From Actinopolyspora biskrensis (GTDB lineage: Bacteria > Actinomycetota > Actinomycetes > Mycobacteriales > Pseudonocardiaceae): a stretch of 64,000 nucleotides of DNA. Numbering within the stretch: the first letter of the stretch is position 1; each line of letters begins with the position of its first letter. The translations under genes and the position numbers were made by a program. Below, piece by piece: positions 48,891 to 58,197 of the stretch. A model generated the notes under the pieces. It saw nothing but the letters and a program-made list of their open reading frames with translations. It was not told where the DNA came from and searched no databases. Where the stretch lies: the NCBI RefSeq assembly GCF_013408175.1, contig NZ_JACBYW010000004.1, forward strand, positions 319,583 to 383,582. The letters run 5' to 3'.

Positions 48891-48930
48891 GGGGCCGTCT
48901 CCGCTCGCCAGCGGAGACGGCCCCGTTTTT
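48891..48930 (+). terminator. Strong intrinsic terminator after tRNA-Ala
   Basis: GGGGCCGTCTCCGCT and AGCGGAGACGGCCCC form a perfect 15-bp stem with a 4-base loop, followed by GTTTTT. Confidence 0.92.
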
Positions 48931-49015
48931 GTCACGAGGCGGGAGTCCCGCCGGGATCCGGTCCGCTTCGGTGATCCCCGCCGGGGCGGTCCTCCGACGG
49001 GAGCCCCGCGCCGGG

Positions 49016-49436
49016 TCACCCCAAGGCCCGATGACCCGGCCGCGTCTCGCGAGGTGCCTGCCCGAGGAGAGCCGCCATGGTGAGCAGGAGCGCGGCGCCC
49101 AGTGCGATCGCCGCCCACGGCGGGAGGACGAGGAGCCGTGTGCCGCCGTCCGGGAACCAACCGGTGAGCACGGTCATACCGACCAGGGCCGGTGCCACGC
49201 AGGCGCCTGCGGCGCCCAGAACGACTCGACTGGCGCTCGCGGTGGCCACGCGGACAGGCAGCAGGCGCTCGCGGTGATCACCGCGAGCAGGGCGAGCAGC
49301 GACGCGACGTGCGCGATGGTGAACGCCACGGCCCGCTCGTGCGCCATCAGCCCGTCGATCAGCAGGCGGGCGCCGATCAGTGCGCAGGCGCCGACTGAGA
49401 GCCCGGCGCCCACGGCGGCCGACACCTCCGGTGTCC
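49016..49436 (-). pseudogene. Broken multi-pass membrane protein gene
   Basis: Two minus-strand frames join into one plausible membrane protein: VSAAVGAGLSVGACALIGARLL...HVASLLALLAVITASACCLS in one frame, then VATASASRVVLGAAGACVAPALVG...PPWAAIALGAALLLTMAALLG in the next. The shift lies near 49255-49270. The 5' end is also missing: upstream codons belong to the antisense of the helicase fragment that begins at about 49440. So this is a truncated and frameshifted remnant. Confidence 0.7.
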
Positions 49437-49439
49437 GCA

Positions 49440-50370
49440 GGCAGGTCCGCGCCATGTTCGCCCACAAGGACGCGCTGGCCATGTACAAGGCGTTCTACCG
49501 GGACTCCTCACGCCGCGACATGTTCAAGCCGCTCGGCCGGAAGAAGATCGAGTACGCCGATGTGTTCCCGCTGATCTACACCATGATCAGGACGGCGCGG
49601 CAGGAGAGCTACAGCCACATCCGTCATCTGCTGGTCGACGAGATGCAGGACTACACCCCCGTCCAGTACGCCGTGCTGCGCGAGCTCTTCTCCTGCGACA
49701 TGACGATCCTCGGCGACTCCAACCAGTCGGTCAACCCGTTCAGCTCCTCGTCGCTGCCGACGATCCGCAGCATCTTCCCGGAGGCCGACTCGCTGGAGCT
49801 GTGCAAGAGCTACCGCTCCACGATCGAGATCACGGATTTCGCCCAGCACATCTCCAGGAACGACAAGCTCGTCCCGATCGAGCGCCACGGACCGCCGCCC
49901 CGGATCACCGCCTGCGCGGACCATCGGGGGAGGAGGAGCGGATCCTGACCGTCATCGAGCAGCACGCAAGCAGCGAAAACCGCTCCCTCGGCATCATCTG
50001 CAAGACCGTCCCCCAGGCGGAGAAGCTCCATCGTGCCTTGTCCGAGGCCGGTGTCGAGCTGACCCTGCTCGACTACGACAGCACGGCGTTCGCAGGAGGC
50101 ATCGTCGTCACCTCGGCGCACATCTCCAAGGGACTGGAGTTCGACGCCGTGGTCGTACCGTACGCGGACGAGGAGAACTACTCCGACGAGATGGACAGGT
50201 GCATGCTCTACATCGCGTGCACCAGGGCCATGCACGAACTCCACCTGACCCACGAAGGGCCCGTCTCGCGCTTCTTGGAGTTCACCCGGGATCACGGGAA
50301 CCGCCCCGATGTCGTCCACACCGAGTTGGCGGAGCCCCGGGATCACGCCGCGGACGCACGAGTGGGGTGA
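49440..50370 (+). pseudogene. HelD/UvrD-like helicase, 3' fragment with frameshift
   Basis: Only the C-terminal ~300 residues remain. They hold the helicase signatures LLVDEMQDYTPVQYAVL (Walker B, DEMQD), TILGDSNQSVNP, CKSYRSTIEI, VVTSAHISKGLEFDAVVVPYAD and MLYIACTRAMHELHL. The frame shifts by one base at about 49922-49930, where ITACADHRGR changes to the EEERILTVIEQ frame. No start or Walker A region exists upstream. The parent family is the RNA polymerase-recycling ATPase HelD/HelR or a related superfamily 1 helicase. Confidence 0.85.
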
Positions 50371-50507
50371 TCCCGCGAGGGATGCCCGGTGGACGCCCCG
50401 AACCGCTCGGGGGCCGGTTCCGGTCGCGCGGGCGGGTCTTCCCGTGCGGCCGGCGGGTTCTCGCGGAGAACCCGCCGTGGAGGTCCGTGCTGGTCTACTG
50501 TGGGCAC

Positions 50508-51311
50508 ATGAGTGCACTGGATCACGAGCGCTACTGCGCGGAGATCGTCCGGCAGGCCGGGCTGCTGGGGGAGGCGGTCGACGGCGCCGCTCCGAGCGCG
50601 CGCGTGCCGACCTGCCCGGACTGGAGTCTGGAGCAGCTGATGCTGCACCTCGGCGGGGAGCACCGCTGGGTCGAACGGATCGTGCGGACTCGGGACGAGG
50701 TGGAGGTCTGCGCGGCGCAGGCGAGCGGGAACCTCGAATCCGCCGGGCAGGACCCCGCGGTGCTCGGTACCTGGCTCGTCGAGGGTGCCGAGGGACTGGC
50801 CGACGTGCTGCGCAGCGCCGGTCCGGAAGCCGCGGTGTGGAACCCGGTGGAAGGGGTGCGGCCGGTGGCGCTGTCGTGGGCGCGCCGGATGACCCACGAG
50901 ACGCTGGTGCACCGGGCCGACGCCGGGTTCGCGCTCGGGAAGGAGTTCACCCCCGAACCGGAGCTCGCGGTGGACGCGCTGGACGAGTGGATGCAACTGT
51001 GCTCGTTGCCGCAGCTGCTCGAAGCCGATCCGGAAGCGATCCGGTTGCCGGGCAGCGGCGGCACGGTTCACCTGCACGCCACCGACGCGGGGGTGGAACT
51101 CGCCGCGGAATGGGCGGTCGATCTCACCGGGGACCCGATCACGTGGCGTCGCGCGCACGAGAAGGCGGCGGTGGCGCTGCGGGGGCCGCTGAACGAGCTG
51201 CTGCTCGTCGCCTACCGGCGGAAGGAACTGTCCGAAGCGGACGTCGAGGTCCGCGGCGACGCCGAGCTGCTGGAAACCTGGTTGGACCGCGTCACGGGCT
51301 GGTTCAGGTAG
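50508..51311 (+). CDS. Maleylpyruvate isomerase-family (DinB-like) mycothiol-dependent protein
   Basis: A 267-residue protein of the mycothiol-dependent MDMPI_N/DinB_2 superfamily. The N-terminal domain has PTCPDWSLEQLMLHLGGEHRWVERIV with metal His and Glu (LHLGGEHRW). A later RMTHETLVHRADAGFALG supplies further His residues. A C-terminal SCP2-like domain follows. Family members carry out mycothiol-dependent isomerisation or thiol transfer; this substrate is unknown. ATG 50508. Monocistronic. Confidence 0.88.
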   Translation: MSALDHERYCAEIVRQAGLLGEAVDGAAPSARVPTCPDWSLEQLMLHLGGEHRWVERIVRTRDEVEVCAAQASGNLESAGQDPAVLGTWLVEGAEGLADVLRSAGPEAAVWNPVEGVRPVALSWARRMTHETLVHRADAGFALGKEFTPEPELAVDALDEWMQLCSLPQLLEADPEAIRLPGSGGTVHLHATDAGVELAAEWAVDLTGDPITWRRAHEKAAVALRGPLNELLLVAYRRKELSEADVEVRGDAELLETWLDRVTGWFR

Positions 51312-51392
51312 TTCCCGCCGGCGCGGCCCGGGAGCTCGACGACGGACACCGTGCTCTCCCGGCGCGCGATCCCGGGACCGGATCGGGTGCGT

Positions 51393-52016
51393 TCACCCGC
51401 GCGCGGTCCTGATCCGTGTGCGCAGGTCGGATATCCTGGCGGTGGCCTCGTCGGTGCTGCCCCTGGACAGGGCCGATCCCATCCCCACCGCGACGGCCCC
51501 GGCGGCTATCCAGTCGGGAGCGTTCTCCAGCGACACGCCACCGGTCGGCACCAGCGGCGCCTGGGGCAGCGCGGCCAGCACGTCGCGCATGCTCTCGGGA
51601 GTCCACCTGCTCGCCGGGAACAGCTTGATCGCGTCCGCGCCCGCCGACAGCGCGCGGACGATCTCGCCGGGGGTGTCGGTCCCCGGGATCACCGCCGCTC
51701 CGTAGCGGTGCCCCGTGCTGACCACGTCCTCGTGCAGCGACGGCGACACGAGGAATCCGGCACCGGCTGCTATGGCCGTCCACGCGGAAGCGGCGTCGAG
51801 CACGGTCCCGGCCCCGAGCAGCGCCGACGGGTACTCCCGGCGGAGCTCCTTGATCAGCTCGGGGGCGTCGGGGGTGGTCAGCGAGATCTCCAGCACGGAC
51901 AGTCCGGAGTCCAGGCAGGTCCTGGCCCGCAGACCGGCCTGCTGAGCCGTTTCCGCGCGAATGATGCCCACCACGCCGTGCTCGGCGATGACGTTCATCG
52001 CTTGCCAGCGATACAT
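51393..52016 (-). CDS. KDPG/KDPGal aldolase
   Basis: A 207-residue class I aldolase. It has the catalytic Glu in VLEISLTTPD, the Schiff-base Lys in DAIKLFPASRW, and phosphate-binding VPTGGVSLENAPDWIAAGAVAVGMGSAL (short motif VPTGGV). ATG 52016 has GGGAGG six bases upstream. With the kinase and galactonate dehydratase nearby, it should split 2-keto-3-deoxy-6-phosphogalactonate (dgoA-type) into pyruvate and glyceraldehyde 3-phosphate. Confidence 0.9.
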   Translation of the reverse strand: MYRWQAMNVIAEHGVVGIIRAETAQQAGLRARTCLDSGLSVLEISLTTPDAPELIKELRREYPSALLGAGTVLDAASAWTAIAAGAGFLVSPSLHEDVVSTGHRYGAAVIPGTDTPGEIVRALSAGADAIKLFPASRWTPESMRDVLAALPQAPLVPTGGVSLENAPDWIAAGAVAVGMGSALSRGSTDEATARISDLRTRIRTARG

Positions 52017-52105
52017 CCCGTACCTCCCGGTAATCTCCGCTTCCGCGCCGATGCTTTCCGTCCGACTCGTCGGTCGGCTCGGGTGCTCGATCGTGGCCAC
52101 CCGGT

Positions 52106-52177
52106 GTCGGGGCACCCGCGGCGAGAGCCCGCGGGAGGCTCCGCCAAGCGAGCACCCGTGCGAACCGAGCTGCCGAC
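52106..52177 (-). repeat. Composite dispersed repeat between aldolase and kinase genes
   Basis: On the minus strand 52149-52106 reads GCTTGGCGGAGCCTCCCGCG followed by GGCTCTCGCCGCGG, a near copy of 31233-31275. Adjacent 52156-52177 (CCGTGCGAACCGAGCTGCCG plus AC) is identical to 54119-54140. It fills most of the 164-base gap. Confidence 0.6.
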
Positions 52178-52180
52178 CCT

Positions 52181-53131
52181 CTAACGGGTGGTGACCTGTT
52201 CGGAGTCGCGGGTCAGCTCCAGCATCCTCGAGTTCGGCAACCCGTCCATGTCCCCGGCCACCTGGACCACGTTGCCCGCGACGACCACCCCCTCGGCCAG
52301 TGCCTCCGGCACGGGCAGCCCGCGCAGTCGTGCGGACAGGAAACCAGCGTTGAAGGCGTCCCCTGCCCCGACAGGGTCCACGATCGGCACCTCGGCAGCG
52401 CGCTGGAACCACTCCTCGGTTCCGTCGGTGGCCCAGGCTCCCTCGGAGCCCAGTTTGAGCACCACCAGCCCGGCTCCCCGTTCGAGGAACCACGCGGCCG
52501 TGTCCCGCACGTCGGTGTGGCCGTTGATCTCCCTGGCCTCGTCCAGCCCGGTCAGCACCAGGTCGGCGTATCCGGTCAGCGGCCGCAGCAGTTCCCGCCA
52601 CCGCGGTCCGTCGGCCAGCTTCCGGCGGATGTTCGGGTCCACGCTCACCGGGACTCCCGCCTCGCGGGCCACGTGCGCGGCTTTTTCGGAGGCGGCGCGG
52701 GCGTCCTCGGAAAGCGCGGCCGTGATGCCGGTGAAGTGCAGCGAGCGGGCCGAGGCGATCCACTGCTCGTCCACGTCCGCGGGACGCAGCGAGCTGCCCG
52801 CGGACCCGGAGCGGTAGTAGCAGACCTCGATCGGGCGCTGCGCGTGCGCGTCCCGGACCAGGAGTCCGGTGGGGCGGGTGTCGTCGACCACGGCCCTGGA
52901 CACGTCCACCCCTTCGCCGCGCATCATGCGCAGCGCCGCGTGCCCGAAGGGGTCGTCGCCGACCCGGCCGAACCAGCCGACGGAATGGCCGAGCCGGGCC
53001 ATGCCGACGGCGGTGTTCGACTCGGCTCCGGCGACGGAACGCCGGAAGCCGTCCGCGTGCTCCAGCGGCAGGCCGGGCTGTGCCAGCAGCAGCCCCATCG
53101 TCTCGCCGAAGGTGATCAGATCCGGGCTCAC
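52181..53131 (-). CDS. PfkB-family 2-keto-3-deoxy sugar-acid kinase
   Basis: A 316-residue ribokinase-family enzyme: ITFGETMGLLL and GAESNTAVGMARLG near the N-terminus, a GDDPFG loop, and the catalytic C-terminal signature DPVGAGDAFNAGFL with Asp as base. Sequence style fits 2-dehydro-3-deoxygluconokinase. In this cluster it should phosphorylate 2-keto-3-deoxygalactonate. It overlaps the lactonase gene by four bases, so the two are coupled. Confidence 0.9.
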   Translation of the reverse strand: MSPDLITFGETMGLLLAQPGLPLEHADGFRRSVAGAESNTAVGMARLGHSVGWFGRVGDDPFGHAALRMMRGEGVDVSRAVVDDTRPTGLLVRDAHAQRPIEVCYYRSGSAGSSLRPADVDEQWIASARSLHFTGITAALSEDARAASEKAAHVAREAGVPVSVDPNIRRKLADGPRWRELLRPLTGYADLVLTGLDEAREINGHTDVRDTAAWFLERGAGLVVLKLGSEGAWATDGTEEWFQRAAEVPIVDPVGAGDAFNAGFLSARLRGLPVPEALAEGVVVAGNVVQVAGDMDGLPNSRMLELTRDSEQVTTR

Positions 53132-54021
53132 TCGCCGACCTCCGGACGGAACGGGTGCACGGGCGTCCCGCGAACACCGGGTGTCACTCGGAAGAGAGCC
53201 CCGGACGAGCCGTCGTCACGATCGTCCCGTCCCTGGCGGGACGTGGTGATGTAGAGGGTCTCCATCCGGGGGCCGCCGAACGCGCAGGCGGTCACCTGCG
53301 GGGTGGGCACGCGTACCCGCGTGAGCAGTTGTCCGTCGGGCGAGTAGCGGTGCACGGCACCGCCCTGCCACAGCGCGACCCACAGACACCCCTCGGCGTC
53401 CAGCGCCAAGCCGTCGGGACTGCCGAGCTCGTTCGGGATGCGCACGGCGGGACGCCTGTTGTGCGGTTCGCCGGTGCGCTCGTCGACGTCGAACCGGTCG
53501 ACACGTCCGGTCGGGGTGTCCACGTAGAACGCGCTCCCGCCCTCTTCGGTCCACACCAGACCGTTGGAGATGGTCACTCCGTCGAGGACTCTCGTGGCGC
53601 GCAGCGCCCCGTCCAGTCGCCAGAGAGCGCCCTTGCCCGGGCTCTCGTCGTAGGCCATGGAACCCGCGTAGAACCGCCCGAGCGCGTCACAGCCGCCGTC
53701 GTTCATCCGGATCGACGGGTCGCTCCACAGCTGGGGCAGCGACTCCGGGGTCTGCTTGCCGGGGCGCAGCAGCGCGAACCCCCGCTCCAGCGCCAGCACG
53801 AGACCACCGCCGACCACGGGGCGGGCCACCGCGGCGACGGTGCCGAGCTTGGTGCGGCCGATGACGCCACCGGGGACCATCGTGAGCAGCTCACCCGCGA
53901 GCATGTCCACCCAGTGCAGTTGCCCCGTGTCCGGATCCCAGACGGGGCCTTCGCCGTGCTCGGCGCAGACTTCGGTCGCCCGCTCCGCGTCCAGTTGCAG
54001 CACTGCGGATTCACCGGTCAT
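53128..54021 (-). CDS. SMP-30/gluconolactonase-family sugar lactonase
   Basis: A 297-residue six-bladed propeller lactonase. Metal-binding positions are recognisable: Glu in EHGEGPVWD, Asn in IRMNDGGCD, Asn in TISNGLVW and Asp in GSPDGLALD. It hydrolyses an aldonolactone, here probably galactonolactone, to the acid used by the dehydratase. It is first in the operon with the kinase and aldolase. Confidence 0.9.
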   Translation of the reverse strand: MTGESAVLQLDAERATEVCAEHGEGPVWDPDTGQLHWVDMLAGELLTMVPGGVIGRTKLGTVAAVARPVVGGGLVLALERGFALLRPGKQTPESLPQLWSDPSIRMNDGGCDALGRFYAGSMAYDESPGKGALWRLDGALRATRVLDGVTISNGLVWTEEGGSAFYVDTPTGRVDRFDVDERTGEPHNRRPAVRIPNELGSPDGLALDAEGCLWVALWQGGAVHRYSPDGQLLTRVRVPTPQVTACAFGGPRMETLYITTSRQGRDDRDDGSSGALFRVTPGVRGTPVHPFRPEVGE

Positions 54022-54118
54022 TCGTCCTGCTCCTTAGTTGGCGAGTCCAGTGGGTTGGTTCGCGTAGGTGGTCACAAGCGGATGCGCCGTTTACGGTCCG
54101 CGCTTGCCTCCCGCACCG

Positions 54119-54140
54119 CCGTGCGAACCGAGCTGCCGAC
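54119..54140. repeat. 22-bp dispersed repeat
   Basis: Identical to 52156-52177. Both copies lie a few bases beyond the stop codon of a minus-strand gene. Confidence 0.6.
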
Positions 54141-54144
54141 GCTC

Positions 54145-54867
54145 TCATGAGTCCTCAGCGGGTGGGGTGGCGAACGTGGCGCGCAGGTCGCGCTCGGTCG
54201 TGCGCAGGTGCTTGCGCATGGCTGCCGCTGCCGCTGCCGGGTCGTTCTCCCGGACGCGTTCGAGTACCTCGCGGTGTTGTCGCGCGGCGTCCTCGGGGGA
54301 GCCGCCGAGACTGCGATGACCCCGGTAACTCGCGATCATGCTGTTGCGCAGGCTGCCGGCCAGCGCCTCTATCAGCAGGGCCAGTATCCGGTTGCCGGAA
54401 GCGCGTGCGAGCAGCTCGTGAAAGCGCAGATCGGCTTCGTGGTACTCCTCCGAGGTGGTGGCCCGGGTCATCGCCTGTATGGAGTGCTCCAGGTCCGAGA
54501 TGTCGCCCGCTCCCGCGTTGCTCGCGGCGAGGGTGCTGGTCTGCACTTCGAGACCGTGACGTACTTCGAGCAGCTCGAAAACCGAGCTCGGCCGGAAGCG
54601 CAGCAGCGTGCTGAAGAAGTCCCCCACCTGGTCACCGCTCGGCGCGGTCACTCGTGGACGGCGTCCCTTGCGGATCTCCACGATGCCTCGTGCCTGCAAC
54701 GAGCGGATCGCCTCGCGAACGGTGAGCCTGCTGACCTCCAGGCGTGTCGCGAGCGCGGACTCGGACGGGAGCAGGGAGCCGATCTCGAACTCCTCGAAGA
54801 TCAGCTCTTCGAGTTCGGTCGCGGCGTCCCCGGGTTCGGCGCCCTCCGCGTCTCCGGTGTGGGTCAT
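54145..54867 (-). CDS. FadR-type GntR regulator of the galactonate cluster
   Basis: A 240-residue GntR/FadR protein: winged HTH (SLLPSESALATRLEVSRLTVREAIRSLQARGIVEIRKGRRPRV, motif RLTVREAIRSL) and a helical FCD domain with candidate metal ligands (EYHEADLRFHELLARASGN; AARQHREVL). ATG 54867 is preferred; GTG 54894 would add nine residues. It is divergent from dgoD, with a perfect palindrome at 54932-54948. By analogy with DgoR it should be released by galactonate. Confidence 0.9.
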   Translation of the reverse strand: MTHTGDAEGAEPGDAATELEELIFEEFEIGSLLPSESALATRLEVSRLTVREAIRSLQARGIVEIRKGRRPRVTAPSGDQVGDFFSTLLRFRPSSVFELLEVRHGLEVQTSTLAASNAGAGDISDLEHSIQAMTRATTSEEYHEADLRFHELLARASGNRILALLIEALAGSLRNSMIASYRGHRSLGGSPEDAARQHREVLERVRENDPAAAAAAMRKHLRTTERDLRATFATPPAEDS

Positions 54868-54931
54868 CCGGCGCCCTCGTCTGCTCGTCGTCACTCGGTC
54901 CCGGGTGAGCGTCCCCGGCTGTTGGGGGGAA

Positions 54932-54948
54932 AACCTATCAGATAGGTT
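54932..54948. promoter_or_regulatory. Perfect 17-bp palindrome, GntR operator
   Basis: AACCTATCAGATAGGTT is perfectly symmetrical. It lies 64 bases upstream of the GntR start and 294 bases upstream of dgoD, in the divergent region. FadR-subfamily operators have this size and form. Confidence 0.8.
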
Positions 54949-55241
54949 CCGGTTTGGGTAGCCGGTGCCAACGGATGCCCGGAAAAAGGAAACTCCCAGT
55001 TCAAAGTGCGTCTACTGGTCCGTCTGCCGCCGGTTTGGTGCGCCGGGTGGCGTGTTGTCCGAGGTGCACCTGTCATACAAAAATTTCCCGCTCGTGCGCG
55101 TGCCGGACGGGTGTCCCGGACAACGGGCGAGGACGACCGGTGCGCGGGCGGCCCCGCGCTGAACCGGGGCCCCGCACGGTCGGGAGCCGCGTTGACCACC
55201 GGGTGGTCGGCCGCGGGCTCCGACGAATGGAAGGAACGACG

Positions 55242-56387
55242 ATGCGAATCACGGCGCTCGAGACCTTTCCGGTCCCTCCGCGTTGGCTGTTTCTCAAGAT
55301 CACCACCGACGAAGGCGTCGTCGGGTGGGGCGAACCCGTGGTCGAGGGGCGCGCGCACACCGTGGCCACGGCGGTGGAGGAACTGTCCGAACTGCTGGTC
55401 GGGCGTGATCCGCTCGCCATCGAGGACCACTGGCAGGTGATGACCAAGGGCGGTTTCTACCGCGGGGGGCCGGTGCTGTCCAGCGCGGTGGCCGGGATCG
55501 ACCAGGCGCTGTGGGACATCGCGGGCAAGACCTACGGGGTTCCCGTCCACCGGTTGCTCGGCGGTCCGCTGCGCGACCGCGTGCGGGTGTACCAGTGGAT
55601 CGGCGGTGACGAGCCGTCGGAAGTGGCGGAAGCGGCAGCCGAACAGGTCGAGGCCGGCTTCACGGCCGTGAAGATGAACGCCAGCGGCAGGATGCGCCAC
55701 ATAGACACACCGGCCGAAGTGGAGGGTGTGGTGCGCCGCGTCGAGGCCGTGCGCGAAGTGCTCGGGGACCGACGCGACGTGGCCGTGGACTTCCACGGCC
55801 GCTTCTCCACGGCCATGGCCCGCAGGGTGGTGCCGCGGCTGGAACCGCTGCTGCCCCTGTTCGTCGAGGAGCCGGTCCTTCCGGAGAACACCTCGAAGGT
55901 GCGTGAGGTGACCGCGGCGACCTCCGTTCCCGTGGCGCTGGGCGAGCGCCTGTTCTCCCGGTGGGACTTCCGTGACGTGCTCGGTGCGGGGATCGCGGTG
56001 GCCCAGCCGGACCTCTCCCACGCGGGAGGGATCTCCGAGGTGCGGCGCATCGCGGCGATGGCGGAGGCCCACGACGTGACGATGGCTCCGCACTGTCCGC
56101 TCGGGCCCATCGCGCTGGCCGCGAGCCTGCAGATCGCGTTCTCCACCCCCAACTTCCTCATCCAGGAGCAGAGCAGGGGGATCCACTACAACGTGGGGTC
56201 AGATCTGCTGGACTACCTCGTGGATCCGAGCCCGTTCCGCTTCGAGGAGGGCCGGGTTCGTGCCCCCGAGGCCCCCGGGCTGGGGATCGAGATCGACGAG
56301 GCGGCCGTGCGCAGGGCGGCCGAGCTCGGTCACCGGTGGCGTTCGCCGATCTGGCGCGACGACGACGGTTCCTTCGCCGAGTGGTGA
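55242..56387 (+). CDS. dgoD: D-galactonate dehydratase
   Basis: A 381-residue enolase-superfamily enzyme, the same length as E. coli DgoD. It has RGGPVLSSAVAGIDQALWDIAGK, VKMNASG, the metal ligands in DFHGRFS, FVEEPV and GERLFSRWDF, and the catalytic His in APHCPLGPIALAA. It converts D-galactonate to 2-keto-3-deoxygalactonate. ATG 55242 has GGAAGGAA upstream. The aldolase, kinase and lactonase lie on the other side of the regulator, so the whole pathway except transport is present. Confidence 0.93.
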   Translation: MRITALETFPVPPRWLFLKITTDEGVVGWGEPVVEGRAHTVATAVEELSELLVGRDPLAIEDHWQVMTKGGFYRGGPVLSSAVAGIDQALWDIAGKTYGVPVHRLLGGPLRDRVRVYQWIGGDEPSEVAEAAAEQVEAGFTAVKMNASGRMRHIDTPAEVEGVVRRVEAVREVLGDRRDVAVDFHGRFSTAMARRVVPRLEPLLPLFVEEPVLPENTSKVREVTAATSVPVALGERLFSRWDFRDVLGAGIAVAQPDLSHAGGISEVRRIAAMAEAHDVTMAPHCPLGPIALAASLQIAFSTPNFLIQEQSRGIHYNVGSDLLDYLVDPSPFRFEEGRVRAPEAPGLGIEIDEAAVRRAAELGHRWRSPIWRDDDGSFAEW

Positions 56388-56463
56388 CGGGCTTTCGGTG
56401 AGCTGCGCGGTTCTTCGTCCGCCCGGTCCCGGCCCGTGAACCGGGCGGGGCGGAGAACCGCCG

Positions 56464-58197
56464 TCAGCGGACCTTGGGGCCAGTCCTGGCGGCGGCCCGC
56501 AGCATTCCGGGTGCGAACCGGGACAGCAGCAGACCGATCCGCGCCTCGGTGGTGACGGGGACGACCGGGGCGGGGTGACCGGCCGCGCGCAGCACGGCAG
56601 CGGCGGCCTTCTCCGGGCCGAAACCGCGCAGCCGGTACAGCCTGGTCGCGGTCTCCCTGCGTTGTCGCTGCCGCGCGGCGTCCACTCCCACGAAGCGGGC
56701 GGTTCCGGTGATGCCGGTGTGCACCGCACCGGGGCAGACGGCGGTGACCGAGATGCCGTGCTCGGCCAGCTCGGCGTCGAGGCGTTCCGAGAGGGTCAGC
56801 ACGGCGGACTTGCTCGTCGAGTAGACGGACAACCCCTTGACGGGGAGGTAAGCGGCGGCCGAGGAGATGTTGATGATCCGGCCTCCCTGCCCGTGTTCGA
56901 TCTGCTGCTCGGTGAAGGCCAGGCAACCGTGGACGACTCCCAACAGGTTCACGCCGAGCACCTCGCGCCAGTCGGCCCCCGTCGTGTCGGAGAACTTCCC
57001 CGCCAAGCCGACACCGGCGTTGTTCACGACGATGTCGGCCACGCCGTGTTCCTCGCGGACTCGGTCGGCCAGTCGGTACGTCGCCGCCTCGTCGGAGACG
57101 TCCAGGGCGTGGGCCGTGGCCGTTCCGCCCGCGGCGCGGGCCTGGTGCGCAGTGCGCCGCGCCGCCTGCTCGTCCACATCGGTCACCACGACCTCGGCGC
57201 CGTTCGCGGCGAAGGCGAGCGCGGTCGCCCTTCCGATCCCGTTGCCCGCTCCGGTAACCACGACGAGCCGGTGCTCGAATCCGGAGTCGTCGTCCGAGAC
57301 CCGTGCCCGGAGCAGCTCGCGTTTCCGCGTCCCGTTCTCGAGATGCTCGACGAGTTCGGCAGCGCAGCGGGCGACCTGCTCGGGCCGTTGCCGCGGAATC
57401 CAGTGTCCGCCCGCGAGCCCGCGCACGAAGAGCTCGGAGACGTGGGCCCGGACCTCGGTCTGCAGCGCCGCGGTGACGAAGGCGTCCCTGTTCGGCGCCA
57501 GCACCTGGACCGGCACTTCGGTCCGCGGGAGCCGGGTGCCGCGCGGCCGGGACGACATGTTCTCCCGGTACAGCTCGAGCCCGGCCACGGCGTCGGAGGT
57601 CCGCGGGGAGCAGTACCGGGCGCTGTCGTCCAACCCGCGAAGGACCTTCCGGAGCATCCCGCTGCGCCACGCCAGCTCCGGCAGGACGGGGAGTTGGAAG
57701 AATCCGATGTAGCCGGAACGTGCCAGCTGGCGGAAGAGCTTGCCCAGCCGCTTCGGGGTGGGTTTGCGCAACTGTTCGCGCACCCAGGACGCGGCGTGGT
57801 CCAGGCTCGGGCCGGAGATGCTGGTGAGGGACCGGATCCTGGTCCGCAGGCGCTGGTCGGTGAGCGCGTGCCAGGACTGGATCGATCCCCAGTCGTGCGC
57901 CAGCAGGTGCACCGCCTTCTCCGGGGCGACCGCGTTCACCACCTCGGCGAGGTCGTCCACGAGCCGGTCCAGCCGGTAGCCGTCCCGCTCCGCGGGGCGC
58001 TCGGACTCACCGGCACCGCGGACGTCGTAGGTGACCACGTGGTAGCTCTCGGCCAGCCGGGTGACGACCTCGTCCCACACCGAGCGGTTGTCGGGGTAGC
58101 CGTGTACGCAGACCACGCACGGGTTGGACGGATCGCCGTGTTGCTCGACCGCGAGTCGGAGGCCGTCTTCGGTGGTCACCGTTTTGGTGGTGCTCAT
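56464..58197 (-). CDS. ephD: EphD-like alpha/beta hydrolase-SDR fusion
   Basis: A 577-residue fusion. Residues about 1-290 are an epoxide-hydrolase-type alpha/beta hydrolase (VHGYPDN oxyanion motif; nucleophile Asp in LLAHDWGSIQSW; late GGHWIPRQRPE with the catalytic His). Residues about 305-545 are a short-chain dehydrogenase (VVTGAGNGIG; NNAG; SSAAAYLPVKGLSVYSTSK with catalytic Tyr and Lys). M. tuberculosis EphD has the same architecture and modifies mycolic-acid precursors. The substrate here is unknown. Both active sites look intact. Confidence 0.93.
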   Translation of the reverse strand: MSTTKTVTTEDGLRLAVEQHGDPSNPCVVCVHGYPDNRSVWDEVVTRLAESYHVVTYDVRGAGESERPAERDGYRLDRLVDDLAEVVNAVAPEKAVHLLAHDWGSIQSWHALTDQRLRTRIRSLTSISGPSLDHAASWVREQLRKPTPKRLGKLFRQLARSGYIGFFQLPVLPELAWRSGMLRKVLRGLDDSARYCSPRTSDAVAGLELYRENMSSRPRGTRLPRTEVPVQVLAPNRDAFVTAALQTEVRAHVSELFVRGLAGGHWIPRQRPEQVARCAAELVEHLENGTRKRELLRARVSDDDSGFEHRLVVVTGAGNGIGRATALAFAANGAEVVVTDVDEQAARRTAHQARAAGGTATAHALDVSDEAATYRLADRVREEHGVADIVVNNAGVGLAGKFSDTTGADWREVLGVNLLGVVHGCLAFTEQQIEHGQGGRIINISSAAAYLPVKGLSVYSTSKSAVLTLSERLDAELAEHGISVTAVCPGAVHTGITGTARFVGVDAARQRQRRETATRLYRLRGFGPEKAAAAVLRAAGHPAPVVPVTTEARIGLLLSRFAPGMLRAAARTGPKVR

